Shown one piece after another: positions 25,934 to 35,505 of a DNA stretch of 64,000 bases (position 1 is its first letter; the number at the start of each line of letters is the position of its first letter). Source of the stretch: Pararhizobium sp. IMCC3301 (lineage in GTDB: Bacteria > Pseudomonadota > Alphaproteobacteria > Rhizobiales > GCA-2746425); assembly GCF_030758315.1 (NCBI RefSeq), contig NZ_CP132336.1, positions 1,054,001 through 1,118,000 on the forward strand, in the 5' to 3' direction. A program made the translations under genes and the position numbers. Below the pieces are notes generated by a model that did no database searches, was not told where the DNA came from, and worked only from the letters and a program-made list of their open reading frames with translations.

Positions 25934-28900
25934 TTAATCCAAGCCACGTGCATTTAATTCCTTGTCCGAGGCCAGTTCTACTCTGGCGATCGTCTGCTCC
26001 CAAGTCTCACTAGATGCTGCACCCGCCAGATATGGCTTAATTAGCGCATAGTGCTGATGAAGTTGCCGACGAGAAAATCGCGCTTTGCGCATGATTTGAT
26101 GGAGAGCTGCTTTCTCATGAAAATTGAAACCCAATCTCACGCAGCGACCCAGTTGGGATAGAACAGCAGACAAGGGAATGGGGTTTTCCGCATTTACCTG
26201 TCCGCGTTCATGAAGTAGGGCTGGTAAGCCAAACAGATAGGATAGTTCCGGAATTATCCTGAGGGCGAACCTTCGTGCTTTATCGCAAGTTTTAAGTTTC
26301 TTGGGGTCAGTTCCCAATGCCATTTCGAGCTCACTCAACGGGTCTCCCCGCATCCAGCGCCAAATGAGCTTACTGAGAATCGGAAGCGCGAAAGCCGCTC
26401 TTTCGTCATCGGTTCTCAGTGCTTCGTATCGCTTCTTGCCGAACAACTCTATGAGGCTTTGCCGCCTACATACTTGTTCGAGGAGTTCGGGGTTTTCCGA
26501 GAGCCAGCGGAAAAACCACCTCCGCCATTCGGGTACCTTCGCGTCCGCTCCGGGGCCATTTTCCTCTAAAGCTGCTGAAAGCCGCGAAACCAATTCAAGC
26601 GAAAGGCCAAGACTCGCAGCTACCTGCGTTTCGACCAACTCACGTTTGGATTCCGGAGACTGCCCCTTGAAGAACGCAATTGCCGTATCAACTCGGCTTT
26701 GCAACCAGTCGTCGTCTTGCCTCTTTTTGGCAAGGTACGCGCCAAAGGAAGACTTAATTGCGCTCGAAAGTGCCTCTGTCTCTGTATCTCCCTTTGCACC
26801 GGATACGAGCCGCACGATAGCATATCGCTCTATCTCACCCGTATGGTCAGTTCCGGCATGAACACGATCTAGGACCGCTGTGAGGGGGTCATCAATTTCA
26901 AGGCATTGATCAGATTGCCCAAAAATTGCGCGCAGATCGGTCCAGTGCGCGCCGATTGTTGATGCATCAACGTCAATACCGACGACTTTGCCCGGTACAA
27001 CTAGTACAATGCCGCTGGCATTCTCGCCAGCACGACCAGCGCGTCCAGCGGCGTTGAGTAACTCTTGAGCCTCAAGGATCTCGCGCTTGTCTTTGGCCTG
27101 ATCGAAACGGCTGTCCTCTCCTATGATAACCAATTCACTTGGCAAGTTCATCCCTTGCGCAAGTGTCGAAGTTGCAGTCAGTACCTTTATTCCGTTGGCG
27201 CGTTTGTACAGGGATTCGCAAAGGTGCCGTTCTTCAGGCAATAGCAATCCATGATGAACCGTCGCCGGTTTCACGACTTTTCCCATATCCACCTCAAGAT
27301 ATAGATGCGCGGCGGCACCCATTTCCAATGTGGCAATCTCAAGCCATCCGGCCTCATCATCCCTCAGCTTGATAGATACCGGTTCCAAGAGATTGGAGAT
27401 TTCATTCGCAGCGCTCGCAGCGTTTTTGATTGTCTGAAAGAACACAAGCGTCTTAAGATTGGTCTCGACAGCAGCAGCGGAGATGGCCGACGAAACTTTG
27501 ACAGCATTGGGCGTCAGCTTCCAATACTTGCTGGCTGCTAGCTGAACCGGTTCATCTAGCAAGCCCAGCAGCGCATAGTCAGTTCGTTTATTGGTGGCCC
27601 AGGTCTGTTTCATGCTGAACAGTGCCATGGGGGTCACATCAAGCATCCTTTTAAGGGCGTCCGGTGGGAATTTCGTTTTTCTTGTTTGCCGGGCAAATGT
27701 CAGCCGCTTTTGTAAGGCCGTGACCGTGTTTTGTTGATAGACGACACTTCCTCGTAATTGTCGCGTTGGTTTCCATGACAGCGCAAGCGAGAGGCAAGGA
27801 CGATCAGTCAAGTCCGCGATCCACCCTGCAATGTCATCGGTATTTTTCATCATTGCGGAGAGCAAAAGGAAATCGGCTTCACCTGCAATATTTGCTAAGT
27901 TCAGCACACAGAGCATAGCATCGACTGCCCGTCGATCATTAGGTTTGTCGCTTGCGTGGAGCAAATGGCACTCATCGAATACAAACAGCCCCACATCCTC
28001 GAAAACACTGGCGTCGATGCTCATCTGTGTCAAACAGGCTTCAGGAGTCATCACGAGGATTTCGGGTAGTTCCTCGTCACCAGTAACGATTCCAAATTCA
28101 TCTTGCCGCTCACGCTGAACGGATGCTGTCGGAAATGAACTCGCCAATGAGCGTGTCGTCTGGTCGACCAGTGCGTGCGTTGGCGCTAGAAAAATAACTG
28201 TTTTCTCAGCCAAGAGTGCGGTGTTGATTTTTAGTTCAGCTAGTGTGGATTTTCCAGCACCGGTAGGGAACCCAACTGCAGCTGACGTGCCCCGTTGCAG
28301 ATATCCTTGGTCAATCGCCTCGCGATGATTGCGCCAGAGAAATGGGCGCGATTTTGCGAGGCGCTGCATGCTGCCGCCCCACTTTACCGGGTCGACATTC
28401 GGTGGTGCGGAAATTCTCGTGACAGCGCTATCAGAAAGGTCTTTGGAAACCGCAACAAGTAACGACGCCAGATGATGAGGGCCGGAAAAGGCGCTTGTTG
28501 GGGAATCCTCCCATTCGTCACTTACATGTTGTTTTGATCCTATACTAAGTTGACAAACACGACGGAAAACCTGAACTGGATCGCGAGGGTCATCCGCCGC
28601 GTCTCCTAATAGAATCAGATTGGCTAGAACATGAACACCTTCAAGAATGGCGCGATAAAGCGCGCGTGTTGCGCATAGTGCGGGCTCAGCAGACGCCACA
28701 GTTTCTCGATCAGGGATAGCGCGCCCGGTTAGCAAGACAAGTCGGCCACAGGCCAAATCCCGAAGAGCCAGGATAAGAGAATTTTCAATTGGATCATCGG
28801 TTTTCCAGTTCAAAACCTTTGAGACTTCTCCTGCGTCCGCTGTTGCCTCGGCGACAATAAACAGCAGCATCGCAGCGAGATCGCTTGATATCGCCCTACT

Positions 28901-29233
28901 ATCTATGAACGTTTGCTGGTGGTCGGAGCTGAATAGGCGGTCGGCATTGAGGCATAGCTGATGTGCTGTTGCGGCTACAAATGCGGCGGCGCTTCTGTCC
29001 TCACGTTCGGGCAAGATAGAAACCAAAGCTTCATTGGTGAAGGCAAGCCGACGTATTGTTCCGACAAGCGCCACCAGTTCATCTAGCTCTTCAGCGTTCG
29101 GCTCTCTTAACCGGATTCGTGCTGCCGCGATCTGCGCAAACGTTTCGGTTAGAAGATCAGGCAAAGCCTCGCGATCGAGGCCAACCAGAGAAGGTGTTGC
29201 ACGAATTAAATCGGCTGTATCCTGATCATACAT
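25934..29233 (-). CDS. hamB: HamB-like SF2 helicase of a Hachiman-type defence pair
   Basis: 1099 residues. Residues 1-300 are a helical region with no recognised domain. A Ski2/Hel308-like helicase core follows: Walker A GFPTGAGKST (321-330), motif Ia FLAPTHALVDQ, DECH box VFDECHLLHASDK (about 418-430), motif III LLLSAMMKN, and motifs V/VI TSTLAQGMNLPSELV and LLNAAGRAGRAGENASG. The C-terminal 350 residues are helical. It overlaps the DUF1837-like nuclease gene by 8 bases. Longer than the HamB and AbpB proteins I know of. Base composition is more AT-rich than the flanks, and an IS remnant lies beside the pair, both suggesting transfer. Confidence 0.8.
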   Translation of the reverse strand: MYDQDTADLIRATPSLVGLDREALPDLLTETFAQIAAARIRLREPNAEELDELVALVGTIRRLAFTNEALVSILPEREDRSAAAFVAATAHQLCLNADRLFSSDHQQTFIDSRAISSDLAAMLLFIVAEATADAGEVSKVLNWKTDDPIENSLILALRDLACGRLVLLTGRAIPDRETVASAEPALCATRALYRAILEGVHVLANLILLGDAADDPRDPVQVFRRVCQLSIGSKQHVSDEWEDSPTSAFSGPHHLASLLVAVSKDLSDSAVTRISAPPNVDPVKWGGSMQRLAKSRPFLWRNHREAIDQGYLQRGTSAAVGFPTGAGKSTLAELKINTALLAEKTVIFLAPTHALVDQTTRSLASSFPTASVQRERQDEFGIVTGDEELPEILVMTPEACLTQMSIDASVFEDVGLFVFDECHLLHASDKPNDRRAVDAMLCVLNLANIAGEADFLLLSAMMKNTDDIAGWIADLTDRPCLSLALSWKPTRQLRGSVVYQQNTVTALQKRLTFARQTRKTKFPPDALKRMLDVTPMALFSMKQTWATNKRTDYALLGLLDEPVQLAASKYWKLTPNAVKVSSAISAAAVETNLKTLVFFQTIKNAASAANEISNLLEPVSIKLRDDEAGWLEIATLEMGAAAHLYLEVDMGKVVKPATVHHGLLLPEERHLCESLYKRANGIKVLTATSTLAQGMNLPSELVIIGEDSRFDQAKDKREILEAQELLNAAGRAGRAGENASGIVLVVPGKVVGIDVDASTIGAHWTDLRAIFGQSDQCLEIDDPLTAVLDRVHAGTDHTGEIERYAIVRLVSGAKGDTETEALSSAIKSSFGAYLAKKRQDDDWLQSRVDTAIAFFKGQSPESKRELVETQVAASLGLSLELVSRLSAALEENGPGADAKVPEWRRWFFRWLSENPELLEQVCRRQSLIELFGKKRYEALRTDDERAAFALPILSKLIWRWMRGDPLSELEMALGTDPKKLKTCDKARRFALRIIPELSYLFGLPALLHERGQVNAENPIPLSAVLSQLGRCVRLGFNFHEKAALHQIMRKARFSRRQLHQHYALIKPYLAGAASSETWEQTIARVELASDKELNARGLD

Positions 29234-30017
29234 TCTCAGCCTCCATTTCTTTTGCAGCGTCGAGGGCTTTATTCGCCATTCTGCTCATCCAGTCACGTAG
29301 GTTGCTTTGATGGAAGGTTTCGGCCCTTCTCTTTCCTACAACGTCGCCCGGCGTTATTTTCTTGTATCCCTTGAAGAGCGCCTTCCGTCCGTCTTGGGAG
29401 CGCTCCTTATCTCCTATGGTGATTGAGACGCGGTAAGCACGAGCCCGCTTCCAGAGAATTTCGTGAACTGCTTTATCTGGATCCAAGTGGTCGTTTTGAG
29501 CTAGTAGTGTGGTTGTTTCGGAAACCAACTCATTGTCGCGCGACCCGGCTTCCAACGACTTGAACTCTGGCCAGACCTGGCTGGTAATTTTGCCGCGTGG
29601 ACCATCTGTCGCTTTTTCTTCACAGATAACAACTGACACCACATTCTCATCGGTTTCATCCAGACAGATATGAAGCCCGTCAAATCCCTTGTTTGCATGG
29701 ATCATGTGGGGTGGCGACTTGAGAGATTCAGGGTTTTGGATATTGGCAGCAATCCAGGAAATTACCTGAAAAAGCCATCCGTCCCGATGCCACGGCTGCT
29801 CCACATTCTCAGCAGTCAGCGCGCGAATTGCCCCCTCCAGCGCATTTCTTGTGGGGGCATAGGCGATGCAATCCGTTTCATTTAGAACCTTCAAGACGTG
29901 TCGATATTGCCCGATCGCTACGCGCGCAATTAGCCTCGCCAGTTCATCCTCATCAGTGATTGACCAGTCTGTTCCCGACCAAAATTTCCCATTGCTAATA
30001 GGCTCAAATTTTATCAT
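29226..30017 (-). CDS. hamA: HamA-like DUF1837 nuclease subunit
   Basis: 263 residues from the ATG at 30015-30017; a GTG 11 codons upstream (30048-30050) is an alternative. The central block FDGLHICLDETDENVVSVV with CEEKATDGPRGKITSQVWPEF contains the D...E-x-K pattern of a PD-(D/E)xK-like nuclease site, as in the DUF1837 proteins HamA and AbpA. In Hachiman, HamA is held inactive by the HamB helicase and cuts DNA when HamB senses damaged or invading DNA. The family call is by motif and by pairing with the helicase, not by search. Confidence 0.7.
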   Translation of the reverse strand: MIKFEPISNGKFWSGTDWSITDEDELARLIARVAIGQYRHVLKVLNETDCIAYAPTRNALEGAIRALTAENVEQPWHRDGWLFQVISWIAANIQNPESLKSPPHMIHANKGFDGLHICLDETDENVVSVVICEEKATDGPRGKITSQVWPEFKSLEAGSRDNELVSETTTLLAQNDHLDPDKAVHEILWKRARAYRVSITIGDKERSQDGRKALFKGYKKITPGDVVGKRRAETFHQSNLRDWMSRMANKALDAAKEMEAENV

Positions 30018-30137
30018 ATCAAGTATTCTAAGCTGTTTAAAATTAACCACAATTTGTGAGTTATTATTTCTACCCGCTACTTATACCCATTTAAGAAACG
30101 TTTGAATTCGCAACTTAATGTCTGATTCAATATTCTG

Positions 30138-30970
30138 TCAGATACAGCACCGTCTTGCCAGCCTGCTGATCATGATGCGGATATGGGCGATCAGTATCCA
30201 TGCGGTTGAACTAGTGATCGAGGTTTCCCAATCCTTCGACAGTCTGTGGCATTTTCCAAGCCATGCAAAGGTATGCTCGACCACCCAGGATGGGGCAGTA
30301 CCTTGAAGCCTTTGATGATGTCACATCGCCGGATCACCTCGATTGTCCAGCCTCCCTTTCCATTGAGCGAGTGCTTGAGTTCGTCTCTAGCGTAGCCATC
30401 GTCGGAATAGATGTAGCGCAGGAAGGGGTAAAAGCGGCGGATCGATTGCAGGGTTGGTGCGGCTCCACCCCGGTCCTGAACCTCAGCGCTGTGAAAGACG
30501 AGACCGACCATGAAACCATTGGTGTGGGTGATGATATGACGCTTGCGGCCCTTTATCTTCTTGCCTGCATCATACTCGCAAACTCCCCTCCTTTCGGTGG
30601 TCTTCACGCTTTGGCTATCGATGATCCCGGCGCTATGGCACGGGTTCCTTGCCTTCCAGTTCCCGCGCCACCTGCACCAGCGCATAGTTCATCAGCGAAA
30701 GCGTTCCATCGTTACGCCAGCCGTAAAGGTAGCCATGCACCGTGGACAGCGGCGGGAAGTCCTTCGGCGGCATCCGTCATGGGATACCGCCGCCGGCCAC
30801 ATAGAGAATGGCGTTCAAACCTCGCGCAAATCGGTAGTTCTAGCTCGCCCGCCGGTACGGGCCGATGGAACCAGCGGTGCAACCACTATCCATTCGGCAT
30901 CCGTCATATGGCTTGGATAGCGCTCCAAACTGCGGTTTTGTTCAACACGGGTGATATCAGTCCAGGGCAT
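30138..30970 (-). pseudogene. IS5-like transposase, decayed
   Basis: Read on the minus strand from ATG 30968-30970, the pieces spell an IS5-type DDE transposase: SLERYPSHMTDAEWIVVAPL, then IIDSQSVKTTERRGVCEYDAGKK (first Asp), YIYSDDGYARDELKHSL (second Asp) and, in another frame, VVEHTFAWLGKCHRLSKDWE (Glu). The frame is broken at least four times: a base loss near 30815, a TGA in place of Trp at 30777-30779, a shift near 30635 and another near 30290. The element cannot make an active enzyme. I could not define terminal inverted repeats. Confidence 0.85.
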
Positions 30971-31087
30971 CGTGGCCTCCATGGAATCTTTGACAATCCG
31001 ACGGAATCACGTCCCACTGATATCACTCAACAAATCGGGTTCTCTGGTCGAACCCGTCATGTAGCGCTCGCTGTGCGCCTTGACGGT

Positions 31088-32392
31088 TCAGCTATCCAGT
31101 TCCAGAAGCCGCATCTTGCCTTCCAGAAATCTTTTCTCCCGGACATTCTGCGACAGTCGGATGGCCGTCTCAAAACAGTTTTTTGCACCGCTTCTGTTTC
31201 CGGCGCGGGTCAGCACATCGGCCCTGGCGGCATAATAAGGCTGGTACTGGTCGAGCGTCCCCTCGGATGCCGCCGCGTCAAGCATCGCCAGTGCGGCTTT
31301 GGCTGAGCTTGCATAGGAAATCGCAATGGCCCGGTTGATAGCGACCACCGGCGATGGCTGCATGGCATAAAGCAATTGGTAAAACGCCTCAATCTGCGGC
31401 CAGTCAGTTGCGCTCCACGATGGACTTTGCGCATGGATCGCACTGATGGCAGCCTGCACCTGATAGGGGCCGACGCGTTGTTGTGGCAAAACAGTTTTCA
31501 GAAGAGCCGCTCCTTCGGCGATTTTGGCCCGATCCCAGCGGCTGCGGTTCTGCAATTCAAGCGGAACCATATCGCCATTTGCATCGGTCCGGGCAAAGCG
31601 CCGGGAATCATGCAGCAGCAGAAGCGCCAGCAAACCGCCCGTTTCCGGCTCTTGCAGCATTAAATGACGCACAATACGGGCAAGACGCAGCGCTTCTTCT
31701 GTCAAATCCGTCCGTATCAGCGCGTCTCCCGGCACACCGGAATAGCCTGCGTTGAAAATCAGATAGATGACGCCGAGAACCGATGAAAGCCGCTCCGGCA
31801 GCACTGCCGCATCCGGCACCTGATAGGGTATTCCCGCAAGCGCGATTTTTTTCCTGGCGCGCACCAGACGCTGGGCCATGGCATCCGGCTTGTCGAGAAA
31901 GCTGGCGGCAATTTCCTCGGTCGTCAATCCGCCCAGCGTGCGCAAAGTCAGCGCCATTCTGGTTTTTTTCGCAAGGGCCGGATGGCAGCACGTAAAGATC
32001 ATTTCCAGACGCTTGTCAGGGATCATGTCAACTTCGCTGCGAGCGTCTCCCTGAAGGTCCAGATCCAGCAGAAATGAGATTTCCGCTTGTTTTCTGGCAA
32101 AATTCTTGTCCCTGCGCAGCCGGTCGATGGCTTTGCGCCGGGCCGCAGTGATCAGCCAGGCTGCAGGACTGTCAGGCAGGCCGTTTTTTCCCCAGTGCTG
32201 CATGGCGGAGATAATGGCGTCCTGCAGACAGTCCTCGGCCAGTTGAAAATCGCCCAGTGTTTTTACAAGAGCTGCCAGTATGCGCCCCCACTCCTCGCGG
32301 ACGGTCGTATCGATAGTCTGCTGGAGCGTCTGGGGAGGCAGCATCTTCGGCTCAGGTTCGAGTTGCGGGCGGCATTCGCCTATAGGGGTCAT
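31088..32392 (-). CDS. ECF RNA polymerase sigma factor, ECF42-like (DUF6596, TPR extension)
   Basis: 434 residues. Sigma region 2 is seen as QLAEDCLQDAIISAMQHWG and PAAWLITAARRKAIDRLRRDK; region 4 as RTLGGLTTEEIAASFLDKPDAMAQRLVRARKKI. The C-terminal 200 residues form a helical TPR-like extension (RADVLTRAGNRSGAKNCFETA). The size, extension and adjacent DGPF/YCII gene define group ECF42, whose members lack an anti-sigma factor. An internal methionine (residue 17) is an alternative start. Confidence 0.87.
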   Translation of the reverse strand: MTPIGECRPQLEPEPKMLPPQTLQQTIDTTVREEWGRILAALVKTLGDFQLAEDCLQDAIISAMQHWGKNGLPDSPAAWLITAARRKAIDRLRRDKNFARKQAEISFLLDLDLQGDARSEVDMIPDKRLEMIFTCCHPALAKKTRMALTLRTLGGLTTEEIAASFLDKPDAMAQRLVRARKKIALAGIPYQVPDAAVLPERLSSVLGVIYLIFNAGYSGVPGDALIRTDLTEEALRLARIVRHLMLQEPETGGLLALLLLHDSRRFARTDANGDMVPLELQNRSRWDRAKIAEGAALLKTVLPQQRVGPYQVQAAISAIHAQSPSWSATDWPQIEAFYQLLYAMQPSPVVAINRAIAISYASSAKAALAMLDAAASEGTLDQYQPYYAARADVLTRAGNRSGAKNCFETAIRLSQNVREKRFLEGKMRLLELDS

Positions 32393-32469
32393 TCCTGCAG
32401 TACGGACCTCAGCCTAGAACACGTTTTATGAAAATCAAATGGCTCGATATTCATGCAACGTGCATTTGG

Positions 32470-32823
32470 CTAACTGTCCCAGACCACCAGCGGCCGAACC
32501 TCGATACGTCCGTTTTCCGCGCTCGGGATCATCGCCGCATAGCTGAGCGCTTCATCCAGGTCTGCGCATTCCAGAAGATAATATCCGCCCAACTGCTCCT
32601 TGGTTTCAGCAAAAGGGCCGTCCATGGTTTCTGTCTTGCCATTGCGGATGGCGACGGTCGTCGCCGTCGCTGTGGGCTGCAACGCATCACCGGCAACAAA
32701 CTTTCCGTCCGATTTCACCTTCTCGGTAAAATCCATATAGGCTTGCATAAAGGGTCCGAATTCAGCTGTTCCAGGCTGAGGCCCGGCCCCTTCGGTGGAA
32801 TAAATGAGACACATATATTGCAT
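32470..32823 (-). CDS. YCII/DGPF-domain protein, partner of the ECF42-type sigma factor
   Basis: 117 residues from ATG 32821-32823, preceded by AGGAAAGATCC. It opens with MQYMCLIY and contains MDGPFAETKEQLGGYYLLEC, the DGPF motif that gives the family its name. DGPF proteins are the usual targets and partners of ECF42 sigma factors; their chemistry is not known. It lies 77 bp upstream of the sigma gene on the same strand. Confidence 0.88.
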   Translation of the reverse strand: MQYMCLIYSTEGAGPQPGTAEFGPFMQAYMDFTEKVKSDGKFVAGDALQPTATATTVAIRNGKTETMDGPFAETKEQLGGYYLLECADLDEALSYAAMIPSAENGRIEVRPLVVWDS

Positions 32824-33073
32824 TGGATCTTTCCTTTGTTCGAAACAGAAACACCTTGCCCCTGTATTGAACAGACGAACAGACCTGCCCGCAATCGACA
32901 TCGCCGCGAAAAAAATTGTATTTTTCACTTCGGCGGCTGCAAGGCTGCCAGCACATCCTGTTCGAAATGCTCCGTTGCTGATTGACAGCTACCCGGTTGC
33001 AGGACACGTTCGGCGTCACAAAACAGCATTCCAGGATCCGAACTGGACAGACCGCCGGAACATACGCTCTGTG

Positions 33074-33772
33074 TCACTCAACCGGGAGATATTTCTTGGT
33101 CACTTCCATGCCTTGGCGCATATGGGTTTCCAGATGGTCCAGCATGTCCTGCATGTTGTCGCCTGTAGCGCAGCGCACATAGACATCATGGGCTCCACGC
33201 TGAGGACCCGGTCGGTTATGTGCCTTTTGATGCAGCATGAAATAGAATTGCAGATTGGGCTTCATCTGCTCCCAGGTCTTTTGCAACAGCATATGGTTCG
33301 ATAATTCGTAGCACCAGCTGTGCAGCGCAAGTTCCAGTTCAATCGCGCATCCCTTATTGCGATTGCGGTCTATCTCCGTCTGCAGCGCCAAGTTGCGTCG
33401 CTGCAGTTCGGCCAGGGCCTGCGGCGTACGTTTTGTCCAGCATTGCTGGATTGCGAATTGCTCCAAAGTAGTACGCAGGGAATATAATTCCTCCAGATCG
33501 CGCCGGGTGACGCTGCGGACAAACAGACCCTTATAGGGTGTGCTTTCTACCAGCCCGCTTTCCACCAATTCGCGAATGGCCTCGCGCAGGGGCGCGCGGC
33601 TGACCCCCAGCTGCGTCGCCAGCCTGGTTTCCGTCAGCCGTTCACCGGGAGAAACATTGCCATTGACAATCAACTGGCGCAGCCGACGCACAATCTGGCC
33701 GCGTCTGGTTTCATCAGCAACTGGTTCCAAATTCCCTAGGGCCGACACTGTTTTATCCTGTGTGGTCAGCAA
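33074..33772 (-). CDS. GntR-family regulator, FCD (FadR) type
   Basis: 232 residues. Winged HTH: RGQIVRRLRQLIVNGNVSPG and LTETRLATQLGVSRAPLREA, IRELVESGLVES. The C-terminal FCD ligand domain carries LHSWCYELSNHMLLQKTWEQM and LDHLETHMRQGMEV. The open frame begins with TTG at 33770-33772, overlapping the aminotransferase stop by 20 bases; GTG at 33746-33748 is another possible start. It closes the amino-acid ABC operon and probably binds the GATTGTCGACAATC palindrome upstream of the binding-protein gene. Confidence 0.87.
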   Translation of the reverse strand: MLTTQDKTVSALGNLEPVADETRRGQIVRRLRQLIVNGNVSPGERLTETRLATQLGVSRAPLREAIRELVESGLVESTPYKGLFVRSVTRRDLEELYSLRTTLEQFAIQQCWTKRTPQALAELQRRNLALQTEIDRNRNKGCAIELELALHSWCYELSNHMLLQKTWEQMKPNLQFYFMLHQKAHNRPGPQRGAHDVYVRCATGDNMQDMLDHLETHMRQGMEVTKKYLPVE

Positions 33773-34706
33773 TCAGTTGCTTATATAGATCACGAATGCG
33801 GCGGGTCATGGGCCCGGCACCCTCGGCCTGCCCGTCACGGCCGATCCGCTTGCAGTCAATTTCGCGAACTGGCGTTTGGGCACCGAACGTACCGGTCAGA
33901 AATGCCTCGTCCGCACTATAGGTCTCGTAGAGTGAATAGTTTTTTTCAAAAACCGGAATGTCATTGGCACGGCACAGATCAATCACCTTCTGGCGCGTCA
34001 CGCCGTTCATGCAATAGTCTCCGGTCGAGGTCCAGACCTGTCCATTGCGGACAATGAAGAAATTACAGGCATTCGTCGTGTTAACGAAGCCATGCGGGTC
34101 CAGCATCAGCGCCTCATCAGCTCCGGCAGCTTCGGCCTGCAGACAGGCAATCACGCAGTTCAACTTCGAGTGGGAGTTGAATTTGGCGTCCTGCGAATGC
34201 GGCAGACCGCGCACCTGGGCAACACTGGCCAGACGAATGCCCCGGCTTTGCAAGCGGTCAACCGGTTTGGAATGCTCCATGACAATCACTACGGTTGGCC
34301 CGGAGCGCGACAGTCCGGGGTGCTGAAACGGCTTGGCCTTCAACCCGCGCGTCACCATCAGCCGGCAATGCACGTCAGTGTGCATATTATTTGCCTCGGC
34401 CGTGCGGCGCATCGCATCCGCGATGCCTGCCCGGTCCATGCCAATGTCGATCGACACCGCTTTGCAGCTGTTGAACAGGCGATCCATATGCTCATCGAAA
34501 AACGCCCATGTGCCGTTATAGAGCCGCATACCCTCCCACATGCCATCGCCCAGCATGAAGCCGGCATCATACACCGACACCTTCGCCTCACTGCGATGCA
34601 GGATGTTGCCATTGATGTATATCATGATGTCCTGGTTGCGCACATCATCATCGGCATCGTGAGTTGTAGCAGACGGTTTTTCAGACATTGGCAAAGCAGT
34701 ATCCAT
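33753..34706 (-). CDS. Class IV PLP-dependent aminotransferase (branched-chain/D-amino-acid type)
   Basis: 317 residues from ATG 34704-34706, 10 bp after the ABC ATPase stop; the longer frame upstream overlaps that gene. Features: IYINGNILHRSEAKVSVYDAG and GFMLGDGMWEGMRLYNG, the PLP lysine in KFNSHSKLNCVIA, and DEALMLDPHGFVNTTNACNFF. The N-terminal 25 residues are an unusual polar extension. Its place in an amino-acid uptake operon suggests it transaminates the imported compound. Confidence 0.88.
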   Translation of the reverse strand: MDTALPMSEKPSATTHDADDDVRNQDIMIYINGNILHRSEAKVSVYDAGFMLGDGMWEGMRLYNGTWAFFDEHMDRLFNSCKAVSIDIGMDRAGIADAMRRTAEANNMHTDVHCRLMVTRGLKAKPFQHPGLSRSGPTVVIVMEHSKPVDRLQSRGIRLASVAQVRGLPHSQDAKFNSHSKLNCVIACLQAEAAGADEALMLDPHGFVNTTNACNFFIVRNGQVWTSTGDYCMNGVTRQKVIDLCRANDIPVFEKNYSLYETYSADEAFLTGTFGAQTPVREIDCKRIGRDGQAEGAGPMTRRIRDLYKQLIADHTG

Positions 34707-34716
34707 AGGTTTGTTC

Positions 34717-35502
34717 CTAATCCAAATTCGGTTCGGGCAGGCGAAAAGATCCATGACCACGCAGGAAGTTTTTGGTGCCTTCCTGTGTCGGATTGATGAG
34801 AACCGCTTCCGGTGCCCCCTGTTCCAGTATTTTGCCACCCGACAAGAACAGCACCCGGTCGGCAACGGTGTAGGCAAAGCCCAGCTCATGGGTGACAATC
34901 AGCATCGTCATGCCGTCATCGGCGAGTTCTTTCATGGTTTGCAAAACTTCGCCGACAAGTTCGGGATCAAGCGCCGATGTGGCCTCGTCGAACAGCATGA
35001 TTTCCGGCTCCATGGCCAGCGCCCGGGCAATGGCGACGCGCTGCTGCTGTCCACCGGACAATTGCGAAGGATAAGCATCCGCTTTCCACGCCAGCCCCAC
35101 CTTTTCAAGATTTTGGTCGGCGCGCCGCGCGCATTCTTCGGCACTGCATTTCAGCACCGTTTTCGGGCCTTCCATGACATTTTCCCGAACGCTCATATGC
35201 GGAAACAGATTGAAATGCTGAAACACCATGCCGACCCGGGCGCGCAGCCCGGTCAGCTCTTTTTCCGAATAGGCGACGCTCTCACCTGAAGATTTGCCGA
35301 CAGGCGTTCCATTCAGGCTGATCTGCCCGCCGCTCGGAATTTCCATGAAATTCACACAGCGCAGCATCGTGGATTTTCCGGAACCCGAGGCACCTATCAC
35401 AACAATGGTCTCGCCCTTGTTGACGCTCAGATCGATGCCATCCAGCACTGTCACACCGTCAAAATTCTTCTGCAGATTTTCAATCTTCAGCACTTCGGTC
35501 AT
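34717..35502 (-). CDS. Polar amino-acid ABC transporter ATP-binding protein (GlnQ-like)
   Basis: 261 residues. Walker A VIGASGSGKSTMLRCVN, Q-loop FQHFNLFPHMS, signature LSGGQQQRVAIARALAM, Walker B IMLFDEATSALDPELV and switch histidine VTHELGF are intact. The D-loop and length match the GlnQ/HisP class for polar amino acids. It lies 3 bp downstream of the second permease gene in the same operon. Confidence 0.93.
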   Translation of the reverse strand: MTEVLKIENLQKNFDGVTVLDGIDLSVNKGETIVVIGASGSGKSTMLRCVNFMEIPSGGQISLNGTPVGKSSGESVAYSEKELTGLRARVGMVFQHFNLFPHMSVRENVMEGPKTVLKCSAEECARRADQNLEKVGLAWKADAYPSQLSGGQQQRVAIARALAMEPEIMLFDEATSALDPELVGEVLQTMKELADDGMTMLIVTHELGFAYTVADRVLFLSGGKILEQGAPEAVLINPTQEGTKNFLRGHGSFRLPEPNLD

Positions 35503-35505
35503 GGC

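Noticed and set aside
26301-26861. Plus-strand frame inside hamB
   Set aside because: Antisense to continuous helicase coding sequence, with no ribosome site or motifs.
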